This document shows positions 33,140-44,500 of a stretch of DNA of 64,000 nt, in pieces; the first letter of the stretch is position 1, and each line of letters starts with the position of its first letter. This DNA comes from Kalaharituber pfeilii (taxonomy: Eukaryota > Ascomycota > Pezizomycetes > Pezizales > Pezizaceae). The stretch covers positions 186,001 to 250,000 of the forward strand of contig WHUZ01000073.1 of assembly GCA_015179045.1 (NCBI GenBank), read 5' to 3'. Below the pieces are notes generated by a model that was not told the origin of the DNA, ran no database searches, and saw only the letters and a list, made by a program, of their open reading frames with translations. The position numbers and the translations under genes were made by a program.

Positions 33140-34216
33140 GCCCCGAGGTGAGAGGGGGTCTTCTTTCCTTAGGAGCACGTGGTTCGTTTCCAAGCACGTC
33201 AGCGTCCCGCGTCATAGCCCAGCAGGACTGCATACGAGAACTGAACCAAGAAAAAAAAAGTTTCTATCCGGGAACTCAAATTCAGCAATCCACGAGCTCG
33301 TTCTTTAATTGCTACATTGTAGGGGCGCAGCCTCTTGAAATGAAGGAGTCAGCTAAAGGTACAAGAATCCCGCAAGCAGCGGAGGGGAAGGGGATCACAT
33401 ACGTAGATTTGGTAGAGGATTTGCGTAGGGCTGGGTGCACGATAGGGTTGGAGACTTGTGCAGTGTGAAGTTAGTAATGCATGATTTTTACGGAGTCAAT
33501 TTGCTAGGGAAGGGAAGAAAGTGTGCGAAGTTCCCATCTCCCTGCTCATCTGCATTTGCGCTGGCAACCACAGGAGGAGCCCCAGAGGCAGTGTGCCGGT
33601 CGAAGGATGGCTCTGACGTCGACCGTTTGGGGGGGTAGCAACAGGATGATTCCGGTCTGCTCTCGCGCCCAGACTATTATTTTCGGCCTCCGCCATGGGT
33701 TGGCCGTACGGTGTCTTTGCTATTATTTCTTGCAGCACACCATCTCTTAGGCTGGGTACGAGAACAATCCTGGTCCTAATGCAAGCTCATTGGCCAGCCC
33801 TCGTACCTTAAAGCCTACAGCACGTACAGCCTCCGCGCCTTCTAGAACACATCTTGACAGGACAGTGGCTGAAGGCCAAATCCAAACTTGCTCCTTTGGT
33901 AGGAGTAAACGCTGAGTGGCGGGTGCACGTACGCTGAGGTAGGCAGCAAAATGTCGGAAATGGAGAGCGGTGGGAGATGAAGTGCGATTCCGCGGTGGCA
34001 GTGGTGTCTCGGGCCTTATTAATGATCTCCTCCGCGGGTTAGAGAGGCATAGCGCAGGTAAGTTGTATTTATTGTATAATGGGATTTTTCCACGAGACTT
34101 CATTTAGAGGCATCATCATATCCTCATCCAGGTTATTGTTTCCATGCGGGACCTCCCTCATAAAAATCAAATACATTCATATCCTTTTGTTTTCTGTCAT
34201 GCACCCCCCCAATTTC
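33140..34216. other. No gene recognised
   Basis: Small frames on both strands (for example 33747-34103 minus) without identifiable domains. Confidence 0.4.
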
Positions 34217-34275
34217 TTTTTTTTTTCCCCTCAAATGTATCAATACCCGTACACCGCCCTATAAGCTGCGACGAG
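34217..34275 (-). mobile_element. Diverged tail-B retroposon
   Basis: Interrupted T-run, then tatcaatacccgtacaccgccctataagctgcgacgag, a tail B with several changes. No duplication seen. Confidence 0.55.
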
Positions 34276-34707
34276 ACCCCTATTTTTGTGTCACTCCACT
34301 TTTAATCTTTTGATTGGTTTCTCAGTCAAATTTATCATGACGGACAGACGTTGCATTTTTGGGAGGTGATGGTATATCTTATGTCACTGGGTCTGCTTGA
34401 CCTTCCATTGAATCTTGGGGGGGTTACCGGTCGCACTTGGGATCTAGTGTCGCATTGTTTTGTTGTGCTTTTGAAGCCTGCAGGATCTCGAGGGGGTCTG
34501 ACAACCATTGAACAGTCCAGCAGGTGAAGGCTGACCTCATGGGGTTCAAAAGCAGCATAATTCCAGGCCCCAAGTCATAGTCGTCCACCAAGATCCTGAT
34601 CTTTCCGACAGCCAGATAGCTCCCTGCTGTGTACTCAGTGCACTGCATCTCTAAACCCTCCGTCACTATCTATTTCCAATCCGCATTGGAAATATTGATT
34701 GACAGTA

Positions 34708-34767
34708 TTTTTTTTTTTTTTGTTATATGTAATTACTTGCATACCACCGATGGGTGCTGGCGGGAGT
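34708..34767 (-). mobile_element. Diverged tail-B retroposon
   Basis: T-run, then taattacttgcataccaccg and atgggtgctggcggg, tail B complement with changes. Confidence 0.5.
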
Positions 34768-35257
34768 GGGGACGTTGCGGTTATACCCGACTTTAACTCG
34801 GTCCGTCCGAGAGGACGATGGCCATAATCCAGTGTGGGGCTCGGCAGTCATAGAACAATTCTTCCTGGCCTGTATCCTCGGGTACCGTTGCGAGAACATG
34901 GAGAAATGTGGACTTGTCCTGCCGGTTCTCTTATTAGTGTTCATCTGCATTCTCACGACACTGACCTCCGTACCTGCGAGGCGCCGAACTGCTCCTGCTG
35001 AGGCCGCTCGATCTCTGTTATCGCCGGGAACCGCTGACGTGTGAGGGGACTTGCGTCTGGCCCCTCGTATGCAACGGACTCGAGGCAGAGAGCACGAGGC
35101 GAATAGCTCGAGGCAGAGTCAGATATATATTGAAGTCTATCTCTCTCTAAAACGAAAGAAAGTCCAGGAGTTCCCCCTCCCCAGGACCCTCCGCGCCATC
35201 CCGCTACTACCCCAGGAGGTAACCATCCAAATAGGGAGGCCTTTCCTCACATGACGC

Positions 35258-35309
35258 CTCCCTGCCATACGCTGGTATACTGCATGCGGGGTTACGTGAT
35301 CAAAAAAAA
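35258..35309 (+). mobile_element. Diverged tail-A retroposon
   Basis: ccctgccatacgctggtat ... atgcggggttacgtgatc and a short A-run, of the longer-hairpin A2 type. Confidence 0.6.
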
Positions 35310-35689
35310 GGAAAAGAACTGCTGATGCTCTCTCTGAACTTTCTCCTGCCGCTGGGTCTGCTTCTCCTCCCCAGGGAGGGGCAAGGTGTTGCTGATAGTA
35401 AATTCAGTCCAGTCGTCATCTGCAGTGCCCCTTCAGCAAGACTTAGTCTACCTTCTGAGGTAGTAGTTCATATATTGAATATCATCTGGCCCGAAACAGA
35501 GCCGACTTCTTGTGATGTGCATCATTGAGGAGTCGCCAACAACCATTTTTTTTGATGGTGCGTTCCGCTGTACCATTTGCGCTGCAGACCATGCCTACGT
35601 TGTTTGCAATTCGATTCTGTGTGATTGCAGTCAAACATAGAATCCCTTTTGCAGAAAGGCTGGCTTGTTGTGCACAATCATTGCACTTC

Positions 35690-35754
35690 TTTGGTGGGGG
35701 GAAGGGAATCACATAACCCCGCTTGAAGGCTACCCGTCTATGGCAGGGAAGTCC
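35690..35754 (-). mobile_element. Tail-A2 retroposon
   Basis: gaatcacataaccccgcttg then aaggctacccgtctatggcaggg. ttgcacttc flanks it at 35681-35689 and 35755-35763 (9 bp). The A-run is nearly lost. Confidence 0.6.
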
Positions 35755-35763
35755 TTGCACTTC

Positions 35764-37349
35764 ACTCCTGTTAGCACAAGCTACAGATATAGAAATGGGC
35801 ATATTTACTTACAGTCCGCCATCAATATGAAAACATCCACTGAGCCTTTGAGGCTTCTGCGTACTATTTTCTTAGTTGCTAAGTATTGACACCTTAACCT
35901 CCTCCCGGTTGCTGCAGACGGTCCTTTTAGATCGGGGGGTTATACCGTTGCTCCTGATATCCACCAGGATCACAGGGGGGTGGGGCAGCTATAGCTGCGC
36001 CAAACCATTCGTGGACCGTTCCAAGGAAAAAAAGATTCATTCAGCCTAGAGCAATTTTAATTCCGTCATACTCCCAAATTAGATTGTTGTTTGTTCTCGT
36101 CTAGGCACGAGAACAATTGTGGTTCAGTCGGAGCAAGATTTTTGTGGTTTGAATACCTTGAAGTGGTCAGGGTTGCTGTGTCCAGAGCCTGCTGGTGACT
36201 CAATGTTCGGAACCTGGTCTTTGACTTTCATCCTGCTGGGATCGGCCAGCTAGAAGCGCTGATGCCACCTTGAGGTTCATCATTGCTTGTGTGCCATGGC
36301 TTGAGCCGACGAGACCCCGCCTAAGTCGAATTAATAATTCCAGAGCATGAAGGATTGTTGCCTTTCATCGCTGGTTATATGGCAAGCTGGATCATTTCGG
36401 CGGTGCACCAAGGTCCTCCAGTACGACTAAAAAAGGATGCTGCAGCCACAAAGGAAGGACGATTGGATAGTTTCCGACAGCCGCGCTCATTGTCGAACGG
36501 TCTTGGAAAAAAACATCTATGTTATTGTTAGCATAAGCTAGTAGTTGGTGACAAGACTGGGACTTGCGTACTTCCTCCATGCACCGTTATCTTCTATAGA
36601 CCGGGGATTCCAGAGCGGGAGCCTAGAGTTGAATCAGGGCCTGGACCAAGGATTTCGTGCACCTGCTACTATAGCCTGGGCAGACGACATCAGCATGGAG
36701 GGCGGCCATTTCCTTTTTGCACAGTCTCTTTTTTCCCTTTCTATATCATTACTCGCATGTCGCCCAGGGCAATATCGAAAGTCCTTGTATACTCTATGAA
36801 GTCTGGTTTACCTCGTGGTTCTGACAGGGTGGCGGGGATACTAGTTCAGGAACTGAGTGCTCGAGTCCTCGCAGTTTGATCCCAATACAGTTCAATGGGT
36901 GTAGCTGGGTGTAGCTCTCTCGCCTTCCCTCCCTCGTGACGTCGCTTCCTCAATCTTCTGCTCCAGGGGGCTACGGCGTGGGTTTAGGAAGCTCCGTGCC
37001 TGCGTAGAGGGTGGCCGGTAAGTCGGCGTTTGATCGGTTATGTAGAGACCATTTTTGCCTGCCTATCTCTTGGCTGCTAGTATCATTGACTGCTATAGCC
37101 TTACGCTTGGGTGTAGATTGTATTATATCTCCTGATCTGTTTAATGATGTCCTATGCATGGTTAAGCGTGAGCTGTGGTCTCAAAAGAGGGGAACTGTGA
37201 CTGAGCGGCTGTGATTGAAAGAACGGAAGTGCAGCGGCGGAGCGCTAGGGAAGTACTTGTATGCACTAGAACGTTCCGGTACCGTACCAACACAGTAGTC
37301 ACATCAGTTTGCAAATTTGCAAAGCAGCACTTGATGCTACGACATCATA
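35764..37349. other. No gene recognised; relic tail B at 36729-36777
   Basis: At 36729-36777 ttttccctttctatatcatt then actcgcatgtcgcccagggc is a decayed tail B complement. The rest holds no recognisable gene. Confidence 0.45.
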
Positions 37350-37772
37350 CAGTTTTCCCTTGCTATACCGGATCTGTAAAATCCGGCCTTTTTCGTCCGG
37401 TATAGCAAGGTTCCGTTATAGAATAAAATGCTTGGCAGAACAGAATAGGGATGGGCAGGAAAATTAATGTAATTGGGAACAACGACAGCCTAATTTTATT
37501 ATGTAATGTTAAGTTTAGTAAGCATCTGAAAGGTGAATGCAATGTGAGATAGCCAAGATTGGACGTATCAGTGTTAGTGTATCCGGTATAGCAAATATTA
37601 TTTGTATGGAGACAGGGGGGTAAGTGCCTGGCAATTCCTGTCCGGTCCGGTATTCTTAGTGCGTCCGGTATAGCAAGAGGGTTTTGTATGGGAGCGGTAT
37701 GTAGCAGCCTGAGAGTATCCGGTATAGCAAGGTTTCCGGTACAACGAGGTCCGGTATAGCAAGGGAAAACTG
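37350..37772. mobile_element. MITE copy 2 (TA-flanked, 423 bp)
   Basis: Same TIRs (cagttttcccttgctata) and interior as the copy at 10437, flanked by TA at 37348-37349 and 37773-37774. Small indels distinguish the copies: the ccggatctgt near the left end is present only here, and tagtggatcg is missing. Confidence 0.92.
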
Positions 37773-37889
37773 TATGATTATGGTATGAAGCTTTTCGCAG
37801 AAAAAAGGTCCAATGCTGAATCGGTTAGGGCGTCTGTTCGCTCTTCGAGTTTGCTAGTCGGTGATAATCTGGTTGCAAGTCGGTGACCC

Positions 37890-37953
37890 ATCGCCATAGC
37901 CCTTAGGGTGGTATGCGATCAATGATGTAAAAAAAAAAAAAAAAAAAAAAAAA
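37890..37953 (+). mobile_element. Tail-B retroposon, 64 bp
   Basis: atcgccatagcccttagggt ggtatgcgatcaatgatg plus poly(A). Duplication caagtcggtgaccc at 37876-37889 and 37954-37967 (14 bp perfect). Confidence 0.93.
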
Positions 37954-38213
37954 CAAGTCGGTGACCCGATTTTGGGGCGTTTGCGAGAGCGGATTACCCT
38001 GAAAGGTGATGCAAGCACAGGAAAGATTTGATATTGTGGGCGAACATTTGATATCCCAGCGGATTACATACCAGGGTGTCGCAAAACTGAGCATCAGACC
38101 TAAAGTGAAGAACTATTACGATGGAGAGAGCAAAAGAAAAAAGAAAAAGAAATGATTTGTAACCCACTGACCGATAGAGAAAAAACAATACAAGGCACTC
38201 ATCCTACAAGCAC

Positions 38214-38268
38214 GTCCTGCCATGACGAACAGCTGCAAGCGGGGTTATGTGATTAAAAAAAAAAATAT
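38214..38268 (+). mobile_element. Tail-A retroposon, 55 bp
   Basis: gtcctgccatgacgaacagc tgcaagcggggttatgtgat plus A-run. Duplication atcctacaagcac at 38201-38213 and 38269-38281 (13 bp). Confidence 0.93.
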
Positions 38269-38281
38269 ATCCTACAAGCAC

Positions 38282-40019
38282 ATCTATACCTCCCCTGATT
38301 CGTACTTGCTACTTCTAATTCTCGCGTTCCTCCCCCTGTACCTCCATCCCCACGGCCACAAAACCGGGCCCGTCCGACCTCGCACTGCTTCCTCCCCCCT
38401 CCCTCTCAGCCCTCATGTCGTCGTAATGTCTCGACGCGATTGTGAATGCCTCGCTCCACCCTACAGTCGAAAGCGGGCGATACTGACGCTCCAAGTAAGC
38501 CCGGCGGCCCTGAAGCTCACGCTCTCGTTCGAGACGGAACGTTTGGGAGCTGTAAACGTTGTCGGAGATGGCAGTGGCAGACAGCGGTGAGGGGGAAAGC
38601 TGAGCGCTGGCCTGCGTGGTGGTGGTATCGGCTGCGGTAGTGGTGGGAGGAGGAAGGGCAGTCAGAGGAATGGGAATAGGGTCGGAAAGTGTAGAGGGGC
38701 GCGGGCGGAAAAGGTGGACGCTAAACGGGCGGGTTTGGGGTTAGTTATGGAGGGCTGTCATGGGACGCGTATGAGGGATACTTACAGCCACGACCAAACC
38801 GAGCAAAGGGTAGACAGGATGTTGCCCATTATTACAGATGCAGGCTTCGATACGTGAGGGTATATCTGAATCCCTATTAGCTATTAATATTTCTGCTTTG
38901 TTATCAATCAAAACGAGATAGAAACGCACGATGCGGATAGTGCTTATGTTTTTCTCTGACGATGTCTTTGCGTGTGTTGCTGTATGAAGGAGAGAAGGAC
39001 TGAGGGAAGCGACACAGTAGATGGAACAAAGAAAATGAATGCTGCACCAAAGGACTTGATGGTGAATGCTTGAGAGATAGGGGGTTGTGGAATGAGAGGT
39101 GGATATAAGAAGATTTTAGGGTAGAGCGTCGTATTGGCCCGCGTCATTTATGACGCAAGAAAAGAAAGTCACAGGGACCCTTTGGAGCTGGGGGGTGGGT
39201 GTAGGGTCCTCTTTGGGTTGCCCTAGCACGCCCTTGGCCAGAGGATGAAGGGTTACAATCAGTAGGTATAAGAGTTGTAGACACCTTCAAGTTGGTATAA
39301 GTTGAAGCAAATGTATTTCATGAGCCTGACCGGGCTGGCCTGTATGACACTCAAGCAGATACCATTGCTCTCCCGTATACCTGTCAATCCTCATACCTCG
39401 CTGATGAGTACAGCCCGTCCTTCATTGTCAAAGGTCTCTAGAGGCCAGTATGAGCAGAACGGCGGCCACCCAGTACAAGATGGCGCAATAACCCGTGAAC
39501 TCTGCCCTTTTTCCTAGTGTCATGATCTCAAGAAAGCGCTCTTCAACGAATGGAAACGCAATGATAACAATCATTTTGAATTGTCCCCTGCGCTCAGGTT
39601 CGAGACTGCCGTTCTTGTAAATTCTGTCTTGCCACTTTAACCCTTATCTCCTCTGGTACGTGCATGCCCCACCACCGCACCAATCGCACGTCACACACCA
39701 ACCCTGATGACTAATGACGAGTCATAAAATCTTTCTCTCACATTTCCCCCCTCCTGTGCTTGTATTCTTCTAGCACAAAAATCATAACAGCAGAATTCGA
39801 GTACTTTGACCACAACGATCGTCATTTGGGTATCAGAATTTGAGCAGTTTAACTGCAAGCAGCGAAATTGACCGGCGATAACTAGGTGAGTGGTCATTGT
39901 TTGACGTGTCGAGCGGATACTGGAATTATAGTTGCTGACTCTCGACTGAAGAATCAACATCAGCGGTAGCAAGGAAATCAGCAAGTGCAAAAGAGCAAGG
40001 CTAGCAACGGATAGCAGAA
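38282..40019. other. Mostly unrecognised; one coding-like fragment
   Basis: Around 39300-39435 the plus strand reads EANVFHEPDRAGLYDTQADT then IALPYTCQSSYLADEYSPSF, which looks like protein but ends quickly and has no family I know. Nothing else recognised. Confidence 0.35.
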
Positions 40020-40454
40020 ATGGCTCAAACTGAAGGGGATACCGCTGAAAAACGTTCTCTCTTCCGACGCTGCTCGAGAATCCTTTCACGGATGTGAGTA
40101 CTGTCCCCTTCCTGCCTTCCTAAGCCCCGCACTGGCGCACTATTCGGCATCTAGCCCCGCAATTGCACAACTCTCTGCTGATACCCTTTCCCTGCGCCCT
40201 CAAGTGCTGTATACCTCCACCTTCGTTCCAAACCACTTGCACCCAATAGCGCCCCGAAAGATCATGCATCCGTGGACCTTGACGGTGACGTCGAGGAGGA
40301 CCCTGAGTCGCCAGAAGCGGCTCAAAGGCGATGGGAGGTGATTGAAGCTCGCTTGGACCACTCAGTGAGGATGGTATATGCTCAGGGGAGCGCCAGTGAG
40401 GACAAGATTAGTCCAGTTGCGGCAAAGCAGCCTGAAGTGGGAATAGGGATGTAG
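40020..40454 (+). CDS. Small spliced gene, 92 residues, unknown
   Basis: Exon 1 (40020-40093) starts MAQTEGDTAEKRSLFRRCSR and ends at a canonical GTGAGT donor. Exon 2 begins at 40250 after AATAG. The 156-nt intron (phase 2) joins the frame exactly into APKDHASVDLDGDVEEDPES and PEAAQRRWEVIEARLDHSVR, ending at the stop at 40452-40454. The product has a basic N-terminus, an acidic stretch and a short amphipathic helix that could be a coiled coil. No signal peptide, membrane segment or known domain. The call rests on splice signals and frame continuity. Confidence 0.5.
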
Positions 40455-40857
40455 GTCAAGGTCGAACGTCCAGTGAGGGTGGATGTGGGGATTCGTAGTC
40501 TCGAACTGTGGGTGCGGTTATCTTGGCAATGGTTTGTTAGTGTTTGAGTATTGAAGGGAAGGGACAGAGGGGGAAAAAAACAAAAAAGTCTGGCTTGGTG
40601 TTATATCGTCTTTTGTTATCTATGAGCTTCACGAGATGAGAGAGGGAGGACGGGAAGAAGTACAATAGATTTGTCTTGGCTGGATTGACCTTTGGTGTCT
40701 TGGGTTTAAGTTGACACACTGTGAGGATGGATACGCGTGTCAGGTGCCAGTACTAGCTTACTTCATATCTATTCTTACCCTGAAGCATGGGAATGTAAGG
40801 TCAGTCTGTCTCCTGGCGCTGCTGGATAGCTTGGGGATAATTGTGACTGTGACACTG
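40455..40857. other. No gene recognised
   Basis: Probable 3' flank of the small spliced gene; nothing further recognised. Confidence 0.4.
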
Positions 40858-40864
40858 TAGTCTA

Positions 40865-40869
<5 letters not shown>

Positions 40870-40899
<30 letters not shown>

Positions 40900-41023
40900 C
40901 CTATATGACGTAACCCCGCTTGCAGCTGTTCGCCATGGCAGGACCCCTGGGCCTAGGCCCTCGATGCTCGGAGGCAAGCATAGCTACCTACATCCTCCTC
41001 CTGCTTCCCAACCAAACGAAAGA
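40870..41023 (-). mobile_element. Tail-A retroposon, longer 154-bp form
   Basis: A 30-base T-run, A-tail complement, then an upstream part whose sense reads gcctccgagcatcgagggcc, matching ctgtctccgggctatgaggg of the LINE A 3' UTR. Duplication tagtctatagct at 40858-40869 and 41024-41035 (12 bp). Confidence 0.92.
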
Positions 41024-41035
41024 TAGTCTATAGCT

Positions 41036-41880
41036 CAGGCATTAGCCCGGGATAACATTTGCGAGAGTTTGCCGTCATACGCGTCGGCCTTTGTAACCCT
41101 ATCGTAGTACTCCTCGAGGTACAGCGCAGGCACTCTACGAATCCCTTCGACAATGTAGCTCCCAGAGTCCCAGCGAACCATAATTTATACTCTTCCAGAC
41201 CTCAACCGGATTTACTGTAAGCTCGAGAGTAGCACTGTGATGGAGTATTTTTGTCTCGCTCGCGAATCCAGCCCTCTAACGAATTCAGCGCTCCGCGCAG
41301 CGTTGGAGACGGTTTTCTAATTTTTTGTTTTTCTTTTTCTTTTCTCCTTTTCAGCGGCAGTAATGAAGTGTGTGAATATTGCAGGAGAAAGGCCGAAAGG
41401 CTCTTCCGTATTTTCTTTCCCTTCTGCATTCCTATCGGGACCTCTCGGGGCAGGCCAGACTGGCCTGCCCGGATGCAGGGGTATCGACAGGGGACTGTAG
41501 ACTAGCCTGCTCGGTTGCAGAGGTATCTACTAGCCGAAAAAAAAAGTATCCAGACTAGGATAAATGCATATCATGCGCTATAGTAGTTGGCATAAACTAG
41601 CATATTTTCGTATGCTTGGCTGTGGATGTTTTATGAGACCAGTCCAAATTTCGTGGAAGTGTCCAATTCAATACGCATGTCAGAAGTATCCGGACAGCTG
41701 ACATAATGAATTTGGGACTTGTAACACCAACAGTCCTATACCTATGTATCAGGACAAGGAAAATAGATATAAGTCCTCTATTAGGAATATAAAAATGGCA
41801 CTGCAGGCAACCATGATAAGTACAGGTTCAGGCATTATAATGATCAAAAATTACTATTCTGATAGATCCTAAGATTTCGA
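41036..41880. other. No gene recognised
   Basis: Unique intergenic sequence; nothing recognised. Confidence 0.4.
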
Positions 41881-41884
41881 GACT

Positions 41885-42130
41885 GCTCTTCAGGGCTTTT
41901 CTAGAAGCTTTTCCAAGGCCATTCCAGAAGCTGTTCCAGAGGCTGTTCGAACTCAAACAGCCTTCGAAAAAGCCTCCGAAACAGCCTCCGAAACAACCTC
42001 CGAAACGGCCTCCGAAACGGCCTCCGAAGTAGCCTCCGGAACAACCTCCGGAACGACCTCCGGAACAGCCTCAGAACAGCCTCCGCAAAAGCTTCCGGAA
42101 AAGCCTCTGGAACAGGCTACAGAAGAGCAC
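41885..42130. repeat. 12-bp minisatellite (cctccgaaacag type)
   Basis: About 15-20 imperfect 12-bp units, most regular at 41958-42075. It translates as repeated SETA/SGTT. The unit resembles the array at 63.2 kb. Confidence 0.9.
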
Positions 42131-42489
42131 TGCAATAGCAGTGAAAACAAGCAGTAGTGACCTACCTCCAGTGGCAGTACTCTCATCTGCACTTTATCAC
42201 AACTTCAAGATTTGTAGCTGATGCATGTGAAGCTCTCAAAACTGCATTCTCAATGATGTCAGTGCATGTTGATTTCAGTATCTTTATTATTGTAGATATT
42301 GTTTTATTGATAAAAGCTTGCTTGGGCTATTTGGTATACGAATACCTCAATGTAGGCCACAATGGCTGCTCTTTTCTGGGGGATATTTCAGCACCTATGA
42401 GAATATTGTTATGTTACTAAGAATGATACTTGAGTTTTTACCTGGACCTTTTTTGCCTACTACCTTGTCTCTGTCGCGATTGACAGGCA

Positions 42490-42580
42490 ATACCACCCAA
42501 TAGTCAAGCTGCTCCGTGATCGTGGTGCACAATTGAACCCCTCGCCGACCACACCTCACCTGGACAGAAGCGAAAACTGA
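42490..42580 (+). pseudogene. Possible ankyrin-repeat end
   Basis: YHPIVKLLRDRGAQLNPS followed by a short tail and stop matches the end of an ankyrin repeat. Isolated, so low confidence. Confidence 0.3.
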
Positions 42581-42811
42581 GCGTAAGTGCAGACCTGGTG
42601 TGCCATCGGAGGTCGAAATCGCCTCGCTAGACTCCAGTTCTATTCCAAAACATTGCCTCTTTATACATATATATCCATCTCATGCAACGAAGGAGGATCA
42701 GGGTGACAGGATTCAGACGCTCGTAGAGGCAGGGGCGGAGGGTTTGAGAAAGGGGTGGTAATGAGAAGAGGGTGGTCACGCGTTTTGGCATTCCATTTCT
42801 ATTGCTTGCTA

Positions 42812-42932
42812 TCTTCACTTTCTTCACTTCACTTTTCCTTATATACTCAATTTCATGTATTTAGCACCTCGCCATAGCCCATAGGGCGGCATCCGAGTAA
42901 TGATATTAAAAAAAAAAAAAAAAAAAAAAAAT
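42812..42932 (+). mobile_element. Tail-B retroposon, 121 bp
   Basis: LINE B 3' UTR, hairpin and poly(A). ttgcttgcta at 42802-42811 and 42933-42942 (10 bp). Confidence 0.85.
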
Positions 42933-43309
42933 TTGCTTGCTAGTTTAGTCTACTTGCTTTTGTAGTGCAATATTATTTATGCTCACCATAATTTAGCATG
43001 GGAATGAAGGAAAGAATTATTCGGCAGCGAAGGCCACTACGTGCAATGTGTTATATGTTACCGCGTGCAAATTTGTGAATATACATTACAATAGGCTAAC
43101 CGTCGGGTTCGTAGAAATCTCTAACCCGAAGAATAGTCTGGTTGTCCGAAGAACCGTTTTGTACATCGTGCCGTGCGTGCTTCGATAGATGTGATTTTTC
43201 TGACCTTTTTTTCTGAATACAATGGGACACTTTCCCTGACCCGTCATGGCAACAAGCCTATCAGGAAATCCGAAATTGTACATCACCGCTTCGGCGTGGA
43301 ACAGAAAGA

Positions 43310-43514
43310 CCGCAAAGGGGGCGGAGGGAATAAGACAAAATTGACAAAGACACGAACCTGATAGGGATATTGGAGTGGGCGGAAGAGGAGTAGGGGTCCT
43401 ATAATATCATTTCTTATTATTTCCTTTTCCACATATACCGTCATGTACTTAAACATCGCCATAGCCCCTAGGGCGGCACGCGATTAATGAAATAAAAAAA
43501 AAAAAAAAAAAAAA
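43310..43514 (+). mobile_element. LINE B 3' fragment
   Basis: Contains the LINE C-terminus with a shift (EGIRQ...DKDTNL region, then LIGILEWAEEE, stop), UTR, hairpin (gccatagcccctagggcggc) and poly(A). No duplication found. Confidence 0.75.
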
Positions 43515-44084
43515 CCGGATCTCGTCAGTTCTGTCGCTGGCTCGAACCCTGATCCTGATGCCACTTCCTGTGGCACCGTTCCGGATCCTGCTTTCGTGTT
43601 CCAATGCCTGATTCCAAAGCTACTCCACAAAATTCATTTATTAGGACTAGCTGTCTAATGTGCTAGATTGTGTTGGATGAGTGGCAGGTTGTGGAATCGC
43701 TAAAAGCACAATCAGATTGAGGTAACTAGAATATCTATAGTAGTGTGATTGGTAGTTTTGGTAGCTGTAGTTTTATGGCTATGGTTCAGCGACTATGGTG
43801 CGGTATAGGAACAGGAACAAGAGAAAAAGGAGCAGATGGAAGGATCACGGACTAGATGGCACTATCAATAAATAAGTCAATAGATGACAAGAAAACGAAC
43901 TAACCACTGGAGTAGCGCCTGGGCTCTTATATTCATATAATCTCCTAGACCTTTCAATATACGGAATGAGCAATAAGATGGACGGGAGCTCTACCACTAA
44001 TCTAAGAGATCCTCTTATACCACTTTCTGTTACAGGGTCACCCTGATCTTGAATTATTCATTTAATACGGTATTATTACATAAG

Positions 44085-44245
44085 GTGTAATATATACACC
44101 ATTACTCGTATACAGCCCAATGACCTATGACTGGAATAAATACAAAGAGGATAGTAAGAAAGAAACAAGGAGACAGGAAAAGTCCAGAATAAGTTAACGA
44201 TAAGGCCTCATTATCTCTCAACCCCACCTCAGCAGCTCCGCCAGT
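44085..44245 (-). mobile_element. LINE (B-related) fragment, host of ORF1-only insert
   Basis: A decayed tail B complement (attactcgtatacagcccaa) followed on the minus strand by the LINE C-terminus LAELLRWG. It resumes beyond the insert at 45686 (WREWRKYPTNDP), like ELLRWEKR at 31.8 kb. Confidence 0.6.
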
Positions 44246-44500
44246 CAGGACAACAACCACCTCAGGACGAGCGTTTGGAAGCGACTCCACAACCACAACG
44301 TCCCCCCTAGTGAAAATCACATAGATCGATAGCTTTCACCGAGCTGAGTCTGTTGATCTAACCTTTTATCCCCAAACACCCAAAAATACAGGTTTCCCCC
44401 GAGGGGAAACTTTCGAGGGAGTCTTCAGCTCACCACCTCCGTTGCCAACACATCAACCCCACCCCTGCCTCTGCCAAAACCCACCGAGCGGCCAAGCAGA

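Noticed and set aside
43530..43570. B-box-like ggctcgaaccc, possible tRNA
   Set aside because: No A box, acceptor stem or cloverleaf can be formed around it.
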